From assembly GCA_002030015.1 (NCBI GenBank), contig LQBH01000035.1, forward strand, positions 51,979 through 115,978: DNA of 64,000 bases, read 5' to 3'. The position numbers and the translations under genes were made by a program. This stretch comes from a delta proteobacterium MLS_D (lineage in GTDB: Bacteria > Desulfobacterota > Syntrophia > Syntrophales > UBA2210). Positions 10,300 to 18,436 of the stretch are shown piece by piece. The first letter of the stretch is position 1, and every line of letters starts with the position of its first letter. The notes beneath the pieces were generated by a model. The model worked only from the letters and a program-made list of their open reading frames with translations, was not told where the DNA came from and made no database searches.

Positions 10300-10443
10300 G
10301 CTGAAAATGAAACCATACATCCTCGATTGGCATTTGTATTTCCCTGAACAGGGCACCTGACAGTCTTTCATTTCGAGAGATCGTGAGCTCCCGTTACTCA
10401 GGCGAAACGAACAAGTGAGGTGCGCGGACCGGCACCGGCAACC

Positions 10444-10572
10444 GTCATCCCGCGAATACGCCGAAGGGCACACGAGACGAGGATCCGGACGGAAACGGAA
10501 AAGACTGGATTCACCCCCGCGGGCACCATAGTCCCGCTTTGCGGGGTTAAAACCGGCCTCCGCCGGAATGAC
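10444..10572. repeat. Degenerate MITE/REP-like element
   Basis: The segment begins GTCATCCC and ends GGAATGAC, which are inverted copies with one mismatch. Inside are CTGGATTCACCCCC and a small hairpin CCCGC-TTT-GCGGG (10533-10545). Elements of the type GTCATTCC...CTGGATTCCCGC...GGAATGAC are common dispersed intergenic repeats in delta- and other proteobacteria. Only one recognisable copy is in this window, so the call rests on resemblance. A fragment with CTGGATACCCGC near 44909 may be related. Confidence 0.4.
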
Positions 10573-10617
10573 ATTCGTACACCCGGGACATTATCAATCG
10601 CGGATTGTGGGTGAAAA

Positions 10618-11898
10618 CTACCTCAGGGGAAACCAGCGGATGTTTTCCGGCTCTATGGCTTTACTCAGATTGAGTGCCTCGTAGAATTCCTCCTCGCTTT
10701 TTGGGAATGAGAAAATGTGATCCACCCTGCTTGTCCGACCATCCTCGACCGTCTGTAAAACACCGGCACTCTTTAAAATACCGTTATCTTCTATACCGAA
10801 CACCTCGTTGGGCGACTTGTCTCCCAGTATGGGTTGATTCTCAAGCAATTCGGGTATGGCCGCCCGGATGGCAAAAGGGTCGGAAACTGTTCCGGCCTTG
10901 ACCATGGCCCTGGCTATAATTTTCATGGCGGTGTAATTCAGCGCCGTTTCCCATGCGGGAGGCCTCTTGAATATACTCGTGTACTTCTCTGCAAAAGTAG
11001 TGGAATACGGCAGCGGCAGGTCGGCTATATTGGCAACGCCGATCACGCTGTTCAGCACGTCGGTGCCGTTATGATACCGAATTTCCCGATGATCAAGGAA
11101 TCGGGCCATGGCGTCCATGCGCGCCTGGTCGCTCAGCAGGAAGGCCCCGTCGTATCCCAGTTCCCGTGCCAGCTTGGCGACGAGCGCCGTCGGCACCGAT
11201 GCGCCGCCGATGAGGATGAAATCCGGGTCCGCCGCTATAGCATCTTCCAACTCCTTCCGGTAGTCGTCCGGGTTCCCCGAATAAGGAACCGCGTGATCGG
11301 CGGTTATGATTCCTCCCCGTCTCTCCCAGTGACTCCTGAACTGCCCGCGCCAGGAATCCCCGTAGGCCGTGTTGACGACTACCATGGCTCCCCGGCGAAA
11401 ACCTTTCTGCCAGACGATGTCACAATAGGCAATAATATACGCGATAAAGTTAGGCGTGGGATTTATAAAAAGCGGGTTTCCAAAATTATGCAAACTGTGA
11501 ATACTCGAATACCCCATGATAAGGAATTCGTTCCCCGGCTCCACATTCACCTTTAGCAATGGACCAATACAGTGAGCCAGGGAATTGAATACCACCGGCG
11601 CGTTGTACCTCGACACGAGCTTGCGGGCGTTGGCGACGGCCGCTTCGGGAGACATCTGGTCGTCCAGACATTCAAATCTGAAGGTATATTTCTTGCCCGC
11701 TACCGTTATGCCTCCGTCGGCATTGATTTCCCGGATGGCCAGATCCGCGCCGGTGAAGTTGTCCTTTGCATACTCTGCTGCAGGCCCGCTCAACGGCCCG
11801 GTGTACCCGATCACCACTTCTTCCGCGGCGCCCGCCACCGGCCAGCCGATACAGGCGAGTGCAGCAATTATCACCAACAGTGATTTTACAACTCTCAT
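10618..11898 (-). CDS. ABC transporter periplasmic substrate-binding protein, branched-chain amino acid (LivJ/LivK) type
   Basis: The 426-residue protein has a signal peptide (MRVVKSLLVIIAALACIGW, cleavage near VAGA-AEE) followed by the type I periplasmic-binding fold. Typical blocks are VVIGYTGPLSGPAAEYAKDNF, GADLAIREINADGG, and LVSRYNAPVVFNS. This family captures branched-chain amino acids, urea, amides or aromatic acids, and the ligand cannot be read from sequence. No permease or ATPase genes are adjacent, so it must use transport parts encoded elsewhere or act as a sensor. A promoter with a ~200-base leader lies upstream, and two related palindromes lie in that leader. Confidence 0.85.
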   Translation of the reverse strand: MRVVKSLLVIIAALACIGWPVAGAAEEVVIGYTGPLSGPAAEYAKDNFTGADLAIREINADGGITVAGKKYTFRFECLDDQMSPEAAVANARKLVSRYNAPVVFNSLAHCIGPLLKVNVEPGNEFLIMGYSSIHSLHNFGNPLFINPTPNFIAYIIAYCDIVWQKGFRRGAMVVVNTAYGDSWRGQFRSHWERRGGIITADHAVPYSGNPDDYRKELEDAIAADPDFILIGGASVPTALVAKLARELGYDGAFLLSDQARMDAMARFLDHREIRYHNGTDVLNSVIGVANIADLPLPYSTTFAEKYTSIFKRPPAWETALNYTAMKIIARAMVKAGTVSDPFAIRAAIPELLENQPILGDKSPNEVFGIEDNGILKSAGVLQTVEDGRTSRVDHIFSFPKSEEEFYEALNLSKAIEPENIRWFPLR

Positions 11899-11947
11899 AG
11901 GTCGCCCCCTTCTTCTATGCTTCCGACTTTCTTCGTATTGCCGCGTC

Positions 11948-12002
11948 TGTCGTCATGACGACACCGGGAACAGGGCACGCGCTTGCGTGTCTCGTCACGA
12001 CG
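11948..12002. promoter_or_regulatory. Pair of operator-like palindromes before the binding-protein gene
   Basis: A perfect 16-base palindrome, TGTCGTCATGACGACA, spans 11948-11963. A second site with the same core, CGTCACGACG, spans 11993-12002. The cores match CGTCAYGACG and their centres are 42 bases apart, four turns of the helix. They lie between the predicted promoter and the start codon of the gene at 10618-11898. This suggests sites for a dimeric repressor, but RNA hairpins in the leader are equally possible. Confidence 0.4.
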
Positions 12003-12100
12003 GCAGGTCACTGTTTCTGAAAAAGCGCTGACGATGTCTGTGGTGGAATCGGAAAATACGCGGAGTTGGCGGAACGGTAAAAGATGTTCAAACAAGTTTA

Positions 12101-12130
12101 TTAGTATGGAAAATAACGCGTTTTTGTCAA
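12101..12130 (-). promoter_or_regulatory. Predicted sigma70 promoter of the ABC binding-protein gene
   Basis: On the minus strand TTGACA (12125-12130) is followed after 17-18 bases by ATACTA/TACTAA (12101-12107). The transcript would carry a 5' leader of nearly 200 bases before the ATG at 11898, unusually long, which is where the palindromes lie. Confidence 0.55.
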
Positions 12131-12289
12131 GTGGAAAGTATGTTCTGGAAAGCAGGTTCTCGCCGTCCATGCGTGCCCGGACGGAATGTGTCTTCGCCAC
12201 GCATCCCGTCCGGCCCTCGCACCTCGGCATTCCAGCCGGAATTCACTGAATAGCACACCGAAAACACGCAAGGCCCCCGGAAGAGTTTC

Positions 12290-12667
12290 CTACAGCAGCC
12301 TTTCCGCTCCCGCGTAAACTTCTTCCACTTTCACGGCGGTCGCCGAATGACCGGGATGTTCTTTCGGATTCCATGTTTTCATGTCGTCGAAAACAGGGCC
12401 TTCGCGGTGATCTTCGATGCTTCCCTTGATCTGGTAGGACGTCCCGTCCTTCGTGATAAAGAGAACGGCGCCTCTGCTACCCGCGCGGATGTTTTCCAGG
12501 GTCTTGGAAAAATAATTGTTTGCGATCACGATAGTCTCGTCGCTGAATTTCGATACGCAGGTCGCGTATATCGCGTTGGGTGTTCCCGCCGTGTCAACAG
12601 TCGCAAAAACGACCGGACCTTCCCGATCTTCCCATGCCTTGATTACTTGTTCGGGCAATGTCGCCAT
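12290..12667 (-). CDS. Pyridoxamine 5'-phosphate oxidase-family (FMN-binding split barrel) protein
   Basis: The 125-residue product has the split-barrel pattern of PNPOx-like proteins: GPVVFATVDTAGTPNAIYATCVSKF, then an IVIANNYFSKTLENIRAG strand-helix, then GAVLFITKDGTSYQIKGS. Members bind flavin (FMN or F420) or haem; true pyridoxamine oxidase activity is unlikely at this length. The open frame extends upstream, but the ATG at 12667 with a GAGG before it gives the natural start MATLPEQVIKAW. It lies 123 bases downstream of hisC on the same strand. The substrate is unknown. Confidence 0.75.
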   Translation of the reverse strand: MATLPEQVIKAWEDREGPVVFATVDTAGTPNAIYATCVSKFSDETIVIANNYFSKTLENIRAGSRGAVLFITKDGTSYQIKGSIEDHREGPVFDDMKTWNPKEHPGHSATAVKVEEVYAGAERLL

Positions 12668-12790
12668 ACTATATCCTCGCCATGTAATAGTGTATTGTAC
12701 GGACTTGCGATTAACCAGGAGGCGTTCCGCCCGACGTTCGTTCCTCCGCACGTGATCTGTGTACCAGATTTGGCCTCTCGCCACAAGCGG

Positions 12791-13864
12791 TCAAATCGCC
12801 GGGCGTTGCCCGATGATCTCCCGCAGCGCATCCACCAGCGCGTCGCACTCCTCCAGAAGACCTACCGAAATACGCAGAAACCGTGAAATTCTTTCGCCCT
12901 TGAAGTGCCGTACCAGGATGCGCCGTTCGCGAAGCAGCCGCATCAGCTCCGCGGCGTCGTAATCGGAGTGACTCACGAACAGAAAATTGGCACTCGACGG
13001 AAGCACGTCGAAACCGAGTGCCGAAAGTCCCACCGCGAGCCGTTCCCGGTCCGCCATGATCTTCCGTCTGGTCTCCTCGAAATAATCACTGTCGCGGAGC
13101 GCCGCCTCCGCCCCGGCAAGGGCGAGCCTGTCAAGGGGATAGGAGTTGAAACAGTTCTTCACGAGCCTGAGCGCTTCTATGAGCGACGGGTTGCCCATGG
13201 CGAAGCCGACCCGCAAGCCGGCGAGCGAGTGTGATTTCGACAGCGTGCGAACCACGAGCAGGGTGTCGAAATCCGTCACCAGGGAAACGACAGATTCAGC
13301 GCCGAAATCGACATAGGCCTCATCGACGATTACCACTGAGCCCGGCGTCATCTCCAGCAGTGCACCTATCTCTTCTCTGCCCAGAGCCGATCCCGTAGGT
13401 GCGTTGGGATTCGCCAGCACGACGCCGCCGTTCGGGCGCCGATAATCGTCGATGTCAACCCGGAAGGTCCCGTCCAGGGGAATCGTTTCATAGGCAATAT
13501 CGAAGAGAGCACAGTATACCGGGTAAAAACTGTACGTGATATCGGGAAAGAAAACAGGTCGTTCGTGCTTGAGCAGGGCCAGGAAAGCAAACGCCAGCAC
13601 TTCGTCCGAACCGTTGCCCAGAAAAACCTGACCCTCAGACAGACCGTACACCCCGGCGATGGTGCGTTGCAGCTCCGTTCCCTCGGGATCAGGGTAGAGA
13701 CGGAGATCGCCGCAGGCGGCCTTTCGAATGGCGTCAATCGCCGCCGGTGACGGCGGATAGGGATTTTCATTCGTGTTCAGCTTGATCAATCCCCTGATTC
13801 GAGGCTGTTCCCCCGGCGTGTACGGCTGAAGTCCACGAATACAGTCGCTCCAGAACTTATTCAT
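12791..13864 (-). CDS. hisC: Histidinol-phosphate aminotransferase
   Basis: This class I/II PLP aminotransferase converts imidazole acetol phosphate and glutamate to histidinol phosphate. The 357-residue protein shows LNTNENPYPPSP near residue 29, the substrate and cofactor segments ANPNAPTGS and VIVDEAYVDFG, and the Schiff-base lysine in RTLSKSHSLAGLRVG. The C-terminal SRFLRISVG arginine segment is present. Some relatives act on phenylalanine or tyrosine precursors, so exact specificity is inferred. No other his gene is adjacent. It is divergent from gctA. Confidence 0.9.
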   Translation of the reverse strand: MNKFWSDCIRGLQPYTPGEQPRIRGLIKLNTNENPYPPSPAAIDAIRKAACGDLRLYPDPEGTELQRTIAGVYGLSEGQVFLGNGSDEVLAFAFLALLKHERPVFFPDITYSFYPVYCALFDIAYETIPLDGTFRVDIDDYRRPNGGVVLANPNAPTGSALGREEIGALLEMTPGSVVIVDEAYVDFGAESVVSLVTDFDTLLVVRTLSKSHSLAGLRVGFAMGNPSLIEALRLVKNCFNSYPLDRLALAGAEAALRDSDYFEETRRKIMADRERLAVGLSALGFDVLPSSANFLFVSHSDYDAAELMRLLRERRILVRHFKGERISRFLRISVGLLEECDALVDALREIIGQRPAI

Positions 13865-14085
13865 CGCTCGCGGTTACATTCTCCTTCACTATTTTTATTA
13901 ATACACCGACTTCCTGCATCGGATTGTAACCTACCATGATCGAAAAAAAATGTCATTTTATTCCATCTCCTGAATACATGAGTGCCGGGAAACACCGCCG
14001 CGTTGAAAAATGCTTGACATTTTTCTCCGCTCCGGGCGATCTATCTTCCACCCGCTGCAGCGCGGAACAGAGAAAGGAGCGTGTC

Positions 14086-15054
14086 ATGTCCGATATTGAC
14101 GACAAGTTGATGAGCCCCGCGGACGCGGTCAGACGATTTATCGAAAACGGCGCCCAGGTCTCCCTCGGCGGATTCACTATCAACCGCAACCCCATGGCGG
14201 TCGCCTGCGAAATTGCCCGGCAGGGCGTGAGAGACCTTCACCTGGTTTGTCATTCCCACGGCCAGGCCCTCGATCTGCTCATCGGTGCCGGATGCGTTTC
14301 CCGGCTCGAACTCGCCTACGGCGGCAACGGCAGGTACGCTCCGACGTGCATCCGCTTCAGGGACGCCGTCGAAAATAATAAAATTCTTTTCGAGGATTAT
14401 TCGAACTACCAGATGAGTCTCCGGTTCCTGGCCGGCGCGTTGGGCGTCTCCTATATTCCTTCGAAATCGGGGCTCGGAAGCGACGTGATTCGCCTGGAAG
14501 GATTCCCTCCTGGAATACGAAAAGAACGGAACGTCGCGTCAAAAAAGGTGGTGGTCGCGCAAAATCCCTTCAGCAACGATGATGACCCGGTCGTGCTCCT
14601 GCCGGCTCTCACCCCCGACGTGGCCCTGGTACACGCCCAGTACGTCGGCGATGACGGCACCGTACGCATTACCGGTTTGAGCTTCGCCGACATCGAACAG
14701 GCAAAATCGGCGGATGTCGTTATCGTGAGCTGCGAGGAAATCGTCCCCCGGTCAGTCATCAGGCGCGACCCGGATGCCAACTCCCTTCCGCCTTTTCTGG
14801 TGGATGCAATCGTTCACGCACCTCACGGCGCCCATCCTACGGCGTGTTACGGTTTTTACGACTACGATCCCGGCCATCTCAACCTTTATCGCGTTGCGGC
14901 AGGCGATGATGAGAACTGGCGGGCGTACCTGGAGAAGTGGATTTACGGCGTGCCGTCACACGAGGCGTACCTCGAAAAAATCGGCGATACCGTGCTGCGC
15001 GCCCTGCGGGCCGATCCCGAGCGGGGATACGCCGTCGGCCTCGACAGAAAATGA
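14086..15054 (+). CDS. gctA: Glutaconate CoA-transferase, subunit A
   Basis: The 322-residue protein matches the A subunit of glutaconate CoA-transferase (family I) along its length. It has a GGFTINRNPMAVACEIARQG start, EDYSNYQMSLRF, VALVHAQYVGDDGTVRITG, CEEIVPRSVIRRDPDAN and the closing GAHPTACYGFYDYD block. The enzyme moves CoA from acetyl-CoA to a dicarboxylic acid such as glutaconate. I use the ATG at 14086, after AGAAAGGAG, not the in-frame ATG at 13936. A TTGACA lies at 14014-14019, but I find no convincing -10 after it. gctB follows after 13 bases. No other glutamate-fermentation gene is nearby, so the natural acid is unproven. Confidence 0.88.
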   Translation: MSDIDDKLMSPADAVRRFIENGAQVSLGGFTINRNPMAVACEIARQGVRDLHLVCHSHGQALDLLIGAGCVSRLELAYGGNGRYAPTCIRFRDAVENNKILFEDYSNYQMSLRFLAGALGVSYIPSKSGLGSDVIRLEGFPPGIRKERNVASKKVVVAQNPFSNDDDPVVLLPALTPDVALVHAQYVGDDGTVRITGLSFADIEQAKSADVVIVSCEEIVPRSVIRRDPDANSLPPFLVDAIVHAPHGAHPTACYGFYDYDPGHLNLYRVAAGDDENWRAYLEKWIYGVPSHEAYLEKIGDTVLRALRADPERGYAVGLDRK

Positions 15055-15067
15055 GGAGATTATCACC

Positions 15068-15829
15068 ATGACAGGCTACACCGATACCGAAATGATGGCC
15101 CTCGCCGCCGGGCGTCTCATCAAAGACGGCGACATCGTCTTCGCGGGAACGGGGGTCTCGATGCTGGCCGCGACAACGGCGAAACGGATCTACGCGCCCG
15201 GGGCGGTTTTTTTCTTCGAAACCGGCGGTATCGATCCCGATCTTCGGGAACTTCCCATGACCGTGGGCGATCCGAGGGTCATGAGCGGCACCTCGATAAA
15301 CACGGGCCTGATAGACGCCCTTTCACTGCTGGGGCACCGCAAACTTCGCACCATCGCCCTCCTGGGAACCGCACAGATCGACCGGTACGGGAACCTCAAC
15401 ACCACCTCGCTCGGCGACTATCACCGGCCAGCGACTCGCTTTCCGGGAAGCGGCGGCGCCTGCGACGCGGCCTCGTGCGCCTCGGGCGTGATCTCGTTCG
15501 TGAAACACGAGAAGCGCCGTTTCGTCGAAAAGCTGGACTACCTGACAAGCGTGGGCTGGTACAGGGGAGGTGATTCCCGGCGCAGGCTCGGACTTCCGCG
15601 GGGCGGTCCCATAGCGGTGGTTACGAACCTCGGCGTCATGAAATTCGACGATCCAACGAAAGAAATGTACCTCGCCTGCCGTTATCCCGGCGTGCCTGTT
15701 GAAACAATACTAGAGAATACCGGGTTCCCCGTCGACGTGTCGAGGGCGGTGGAAACAGAACCGCCCTCGGCTGAAGAATTAAAAATATTGCGGGACGAGG
15801 TGGACCCGCAGCGTCTGATCCTGCAGTGA
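15068..15829 (+). CDS. gctB: Glutaconate CoA-transferase, subunit B
   Basis: The 253-residue beta subunit pairs with gctA. It has the GTG loop (VFAGTGVSMLAA), TAKRIYAPG, and an ETGGID segment at the position of the catalytic glutamate of Acidaminococcus GctB. AQIDRYGNLNTTSLGDYHRPATRFPGSGG and KHEKRRF, both typical of the family, follow. The start at 15068 follows GAGGAGATTATCACC. The frame is open far upstream within gctA, which is a shadow. The pair likely forms the usual A-B heterodimer in the cytoplasm. Related pairs act on steroid- or aromatic-ring-derived CoA esters, so a role in aromatic or glutarate metabolism is also possible. Confidence 0.88.
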   Translation: MTGYTDTEMMALAAGRLIKDGDIVFAGTGVSMLAATTAKRIYAPGAVFFFETGGIDPDLRELPMTVGDPRVMSGTSINTGLIDALSLLGHRKLRTIALLGTAQIDRYGNLNTTSLGDYHRPATRFPGSGGACDAASCASGVISFVKHEKRRFVEKLDYLTSVGWYRGGDSRRRLGLPRGGPIAVVTNLGVMKFDDPTKEMYLACRYPGVPVETILENTGFPVDVSRAVETEPPSAEELKILRDEVDPQRLILQ

Positions 15830-15994
15830 GATGAAGCGATTCGCGTCGGTGTCATCGGAGATGCACGATGACGGAGAGGACAAGACAGCCCAGAAGGGTC
15901 CAACGGCCGGTCCGGGCCAGCACAATGTTAAGCGCGGGTGACAGCGGAGTCGAAAATAGTGAACGCACGAGCGGAATACTCAGCGGGAATATTT

Positions 15995-16023
15995 TTGTAT
16001 TCCAAACAATCAGTTGCTATCAT
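15995..16023 (+). promoter_or_regulatory. Predicted sigma70 promoter of gpmA
   Basis: TTGTAT (15995-16000) and TATCAT (16018-16023) are separated by exactly 17 bases and lie 45 bases before the gpmA ATG. An inverted repeat GGAATA-TTTTTG-TATTCC (15986-16003) overlaps the -35 and could be a binding site for a regulator. Confidence 0.55.
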
Positions 16024-16067
16024 TATTTGTTCACGCAACAATTATTCAAGGAAAGGACGGTCCCGAC

Positions 16068-16829
16068 ATGGCTAAACGTCTGGTTATGGTGCGCCACGGA
16101 GAAAGCGTCTGGAACCGGGACAACCGATTTACCGGCTGGACGGACGTGGATCTGTCGGAACGGGGCGAGGCTGAGGCTCGCGAGGCGGGTCTGCTTCTGC
16201 GGGAAGGCGGTTACGAGTTCGACCTGGCATTGACGTCGGTGCTTCGCCGCGCCATTCGAACACTCTGGATCATTCTCGATGAAATGGACCTCATGTGGCT
16301 TCCCGTCGAGCGAAACTGGCGGTTGAATGAACGCCATTACGGGGCGCTCCAGGGACTGAACAAACAGGAAACAGCCCGGAAAATGGGTGAAGAACAGGTT
16401 CACCGGTGGCGGCGAAGCTACGACGTTGCGCCGGAGCCGCTCTCTTCAAATGATCCACGCCACCCGATTCATGACCGGCGCTACAGCACTGTGCCGCCAG
16501 AGGAACTCCCGTCTTCGGAATCACTCAGGGACACGCTCAACCGTGTGCTTCCCTGCTGGCACGAGACTATCGCACCCCGTCTCGAAGCGGGGGCGCGCAT
16601 CCTTATCGCCGCCCACGGAAACAGCATGCGGGCCCTGGTTAAATATCTCGACGGTATCTCCGATGATGACATACCGGGGGTCAACATACCCACGGGGATT
16701 CCTCTGGTCTACGAGTTTTCCGATGATCTGGCCGTGCTGAACCGGTTTTACCTGGGTGACGCGGAACGGGTAAAAGCGGCACTTGAGACAGCCGCATCCG
16801 TCGGCGCGGGCAGCGAAACCGTCCGGTAA
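16068..16829 (+). CDS. gpmA: 2,3-bisphosphoglycerate-dependent phosphoglycerate mutase
   Basis: The enzyme interconverts 3- and 2-phosphoglycerate in glycolysis and gluconeogenesis. The 253-residue protein has the phospho-histidine motif [11 protein letters not shown] near residue 7, then [25 protein letters not shown], the ERHYGALQG acid segment and the second histidine in [15 protein letters not shown]. The open frame starts earlier; the ATG at 16068 follows AAGGAAAGGA and gives the canonical N-terminus. It has its own promoter and a terminator at 16912-16949, so it appears to be a single-gene unit. Confidence 0.95.
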   Translation: MAKRLVMVRHGESVWNRDNRFTGWTDVDLSERGEAEAREAGLLLREGGYEFDLALTSVLRRAIRTLWIILDEMDLMWLPVERNWRLNERHYGALQGLNKQETARKMGEEQVHRWRRSYDVAPEPLSSNDPRHPIHDRRYSTVPPEELPSSESLRDTLNRVLPCWHETIAPRLEAGARILIAAHGNSMRALVKYLDGISDDDIPGVNIPTGIPLVYEFSDDLAVLNRFYLGDAERVKAALETAASVGAGSETVR

Positions 16830-16911
16830 ACCGCCGACGGGCATCACGACCCGTCATTGAAGATAATATCTGTTTTTACGAACAGGCCAGGAACCATTCC
16901 GAAACCCCGTC

Positions 16912-16949
16912 AAGGCAGGCGCGGCATAATCCGGACTGCTTGCCTTTTT
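16912..16949 (+). terminator. Intrinsic terminator after gpmA
   Basis: AAGGCAGGC (16912-16920) pairs with GCTTGCCTT (16938-16946), with one G-U pair, and the stem runs into a T5 tract. It lies 82 bases after the gpmA stop and before the next gene on the same strand. Confidence 0.6.
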
Positions 16950-16999
16950 CGGTGGTTTTACGGTATAGGGCGGCATCACGCAAAAAGAGGCGTTGTATC

Positions 17000-17818
17000 A
17001 TGCTGAAACCGGTCGATATTCATCTCTGCCAGCCGGGACCGGAGAAGTCCTGCGGCGCCTGCTGCGGACTTTACAACTACCGCGACAGCACCCGGGAATC
17101 CCTGGAAGCGCGTCTGAAAGCGCGAACAGCCCTCTTTCACGACACCGTGCGCGGTCGGGGTGACCTGGAAACGTTCTCGGACCTCGTCACGTCGATGGAA
17201 TCCATGGAAAAACGCTACGAGGTTATTTATTGCTGCGAGTACCTAGGTTTTATCGACGAGGAACACCGCCGGGTCGGCTGCCTGCTTCATCCGCTCCAGA
17301 ACAACGGCGAAGACCTGCGGGACGTCTCCTTCTACGGCCGCGATCTCTGCGACGGCCATTTCTGTCCCAGCTATTACTACCTTTCCCGGTGGGAACAACA
17401 GGCCGTGGTCAACGTCATCGATGACTGGTATCTCTACGGCCTGGTTATAACCGACATCGATCTGGTGAAGGAATATTTCCGCTTCATCGCTGATGGCCTG
17501 GGTGAAGCGCCCGATCCGGGACGCCTGAAAACCGGACGTCTGAAAGATGTGGCGCAGCGGTTTTTCAATTTCAAGACGACCTGGCCGTTCAGGTCACCCG
17601 AGACGAACCGCCTGGGAAAATATTATTTCGATGGATCACAGTATATGATCAGCCACATCAATTACGACGCCCTGAGTTGTGAACGATCCCGCTTCGACAA
17701 AATATTTTTGAGTCTCACGTCGCGCTTCGACTCCCAGCGGGACCTCCGGCAGGCGGAAGACCTGGTTGAAGACTCGATAAGCGCTTTTATCGATTATTAC
17801 CGTGACCATCCACAATAA
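17000..17818 (+). CDS. Conserved hypothetical cysteine-cluster protein
   Basis: I do not recognise a named function for this 272-residue protein. It has an N-terminal cysteine cluster, CGACCGLYNY at about residues 18-27. More paired cysteines follow: CCEYLGF, GCLLHP and CDGHFCPSYYYL. The spacing resembles YkgJ-type cysteine-cluster proteins that probably bind zinc or an iron-sulfur cluster. There is no signal peptide or membrane segment. The rest is acidic and helical, with a conserved-looking NFKTTWPFRSPETNRLGKYY block. The ATG at 17000 was chosen because the upstream extension is basic and unconserved-looking. The gene sits between gpmA and hpt, 69 bases before hpt. Confidence 0.75.
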   Translation: MLKPVDIHLCQPGPEKSCGACCGLYNYRDSTRESLEARLKARTALFHDTVRGRGDLETFSDLVTSMESMEKRYEVIYCCEYLGFIDEEHRRVGCLLHPLQNNGEDLRDVSFYGRDLCDGHFCPSYYYLSRWEQQAVVNVIDDWYLYGLVITDIDLVKEYFRFIADGLGEAPDPGRLKTGRLKDVAQRFFNFKTTWPFRSPETNRLGKYYFDGSQYMISHINYDALSCERSRFDKIFLSLTSRFDSQRDLRQAEDLVEDSISAFIDYYRDHPQ

Positions 17819-17887
17819 TCACGGCGGCCTGATACCGTTTGACAGCCCGCCGGGGTTGGTTTATGAAGAATCATCAGGGGGAACGCA

Positions 17888-18436
17888 ATGAAGGATATAC
17901 CGGGAACTATTCTCTTCGACCGTCATGCTATCGACCGGCGCGTGCGGGAACTCGCCGCTGAGATCAGCCGCGACTACGCAGGAAAAGACGCGGTGCTCGT
18001 GTCGATTTTAAAGGGATCATTCATGTTCCTCGCGGACCTCTCACGGAATCTTGATTTTTCTCACGTTATCGATTTCGCCAGGCTGGCCAGCTATGGTTCC
18101 GGCAGCACCAGCACGGGCAGCGTCGAGATCAGGAAAGATATCGAAATCCCCGTCCAGGGACGGGACGTACTCATTGTCGAAGACATCGTTGACACGGGCA
18201 TCACCATCGCGTTCTTCGCCGAACGGATCATGCGAAGAAGTCCCCGTTCCCTGAAATCATGCACGCTGATCGACAAGAAGGAGCGCCGGCAGCTGGAGTT
18301 TGTACCTGACTACGTGGGATTCGCCGTCGACGAAGGCTTTATCGTCGGTTACGGACTTGACTATGACGAACAGTACCGCTGTCTTCCCGACATATACATG
18401 CTGGACGAACGGCGGTTGGCCGGAGGCGGGTCATGA
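17888..18436 (+). CDS. hpt: Hypoxanthine phosphoribosyltransferase
   Basis: This purine-salvage enzyme joins hypoxanthine or guanine to PRPP. The 182-residue protein has the VLVSILKGSFMFLADL segment, the PRPP-binding motif LIVEDIVDTGIT near residues 96-107, and a C-terminal purine loop with YVGFAVDEGFIVGYGLDYDEQYR, all standard for the family. An AGGGGGAACGC stretch precedes the ATG. Its TGA overlaps the start of the DUF3426 gene as ATGA. Confidence 0.95.
   Translation: MKDIPGTILFDRHAIDRRVRELAAEISRDYAGKDAVLVSILKGSFMFLADLSRNLDFSHVIDFARLASYGSGSTSTGSVEIRKDIEIPVQGRDVLIVEDIVDTGITIAFFAERIMRRSPRSLKSCTLIDKKERRQLEFVPDYVGFAVDEGFIVGYGLDYDEQYRCLPDIYMLDERRLAGGGS

Larger units (their letters stand above)
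10225..10617. other. Intergenic region between rpsT and the binding-protein gene
   Basis: About 390 bases with no convincing gene. The left part holds the rpsT promoter and leader. The right part, roughly 10444-10572, looks like a degenerate dispersed repeat, annotated separately. Short open frames here lack ribosome-binding sites and recognisable products. Confidence 0.5.
11899..12289. other. Leader and intergenic region before the binding-protein gene
   Basis: About 390 bases with no gene. It contains the predicted minus-strand promoter at 12101-12130, two related palindromes at 11948-12002, and beyond 12130 only unremarkable sequence up to the end of the PNPOx-like gene. Confidence 0.5.

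Noticed and set aside
14014..14044. TTGACA before gctA as a promoter
   Set aside because: The -35 is perfect, but no hexamer 16-19 bases downstream resembles TATAAT, so I mention it only in the gctA entry.
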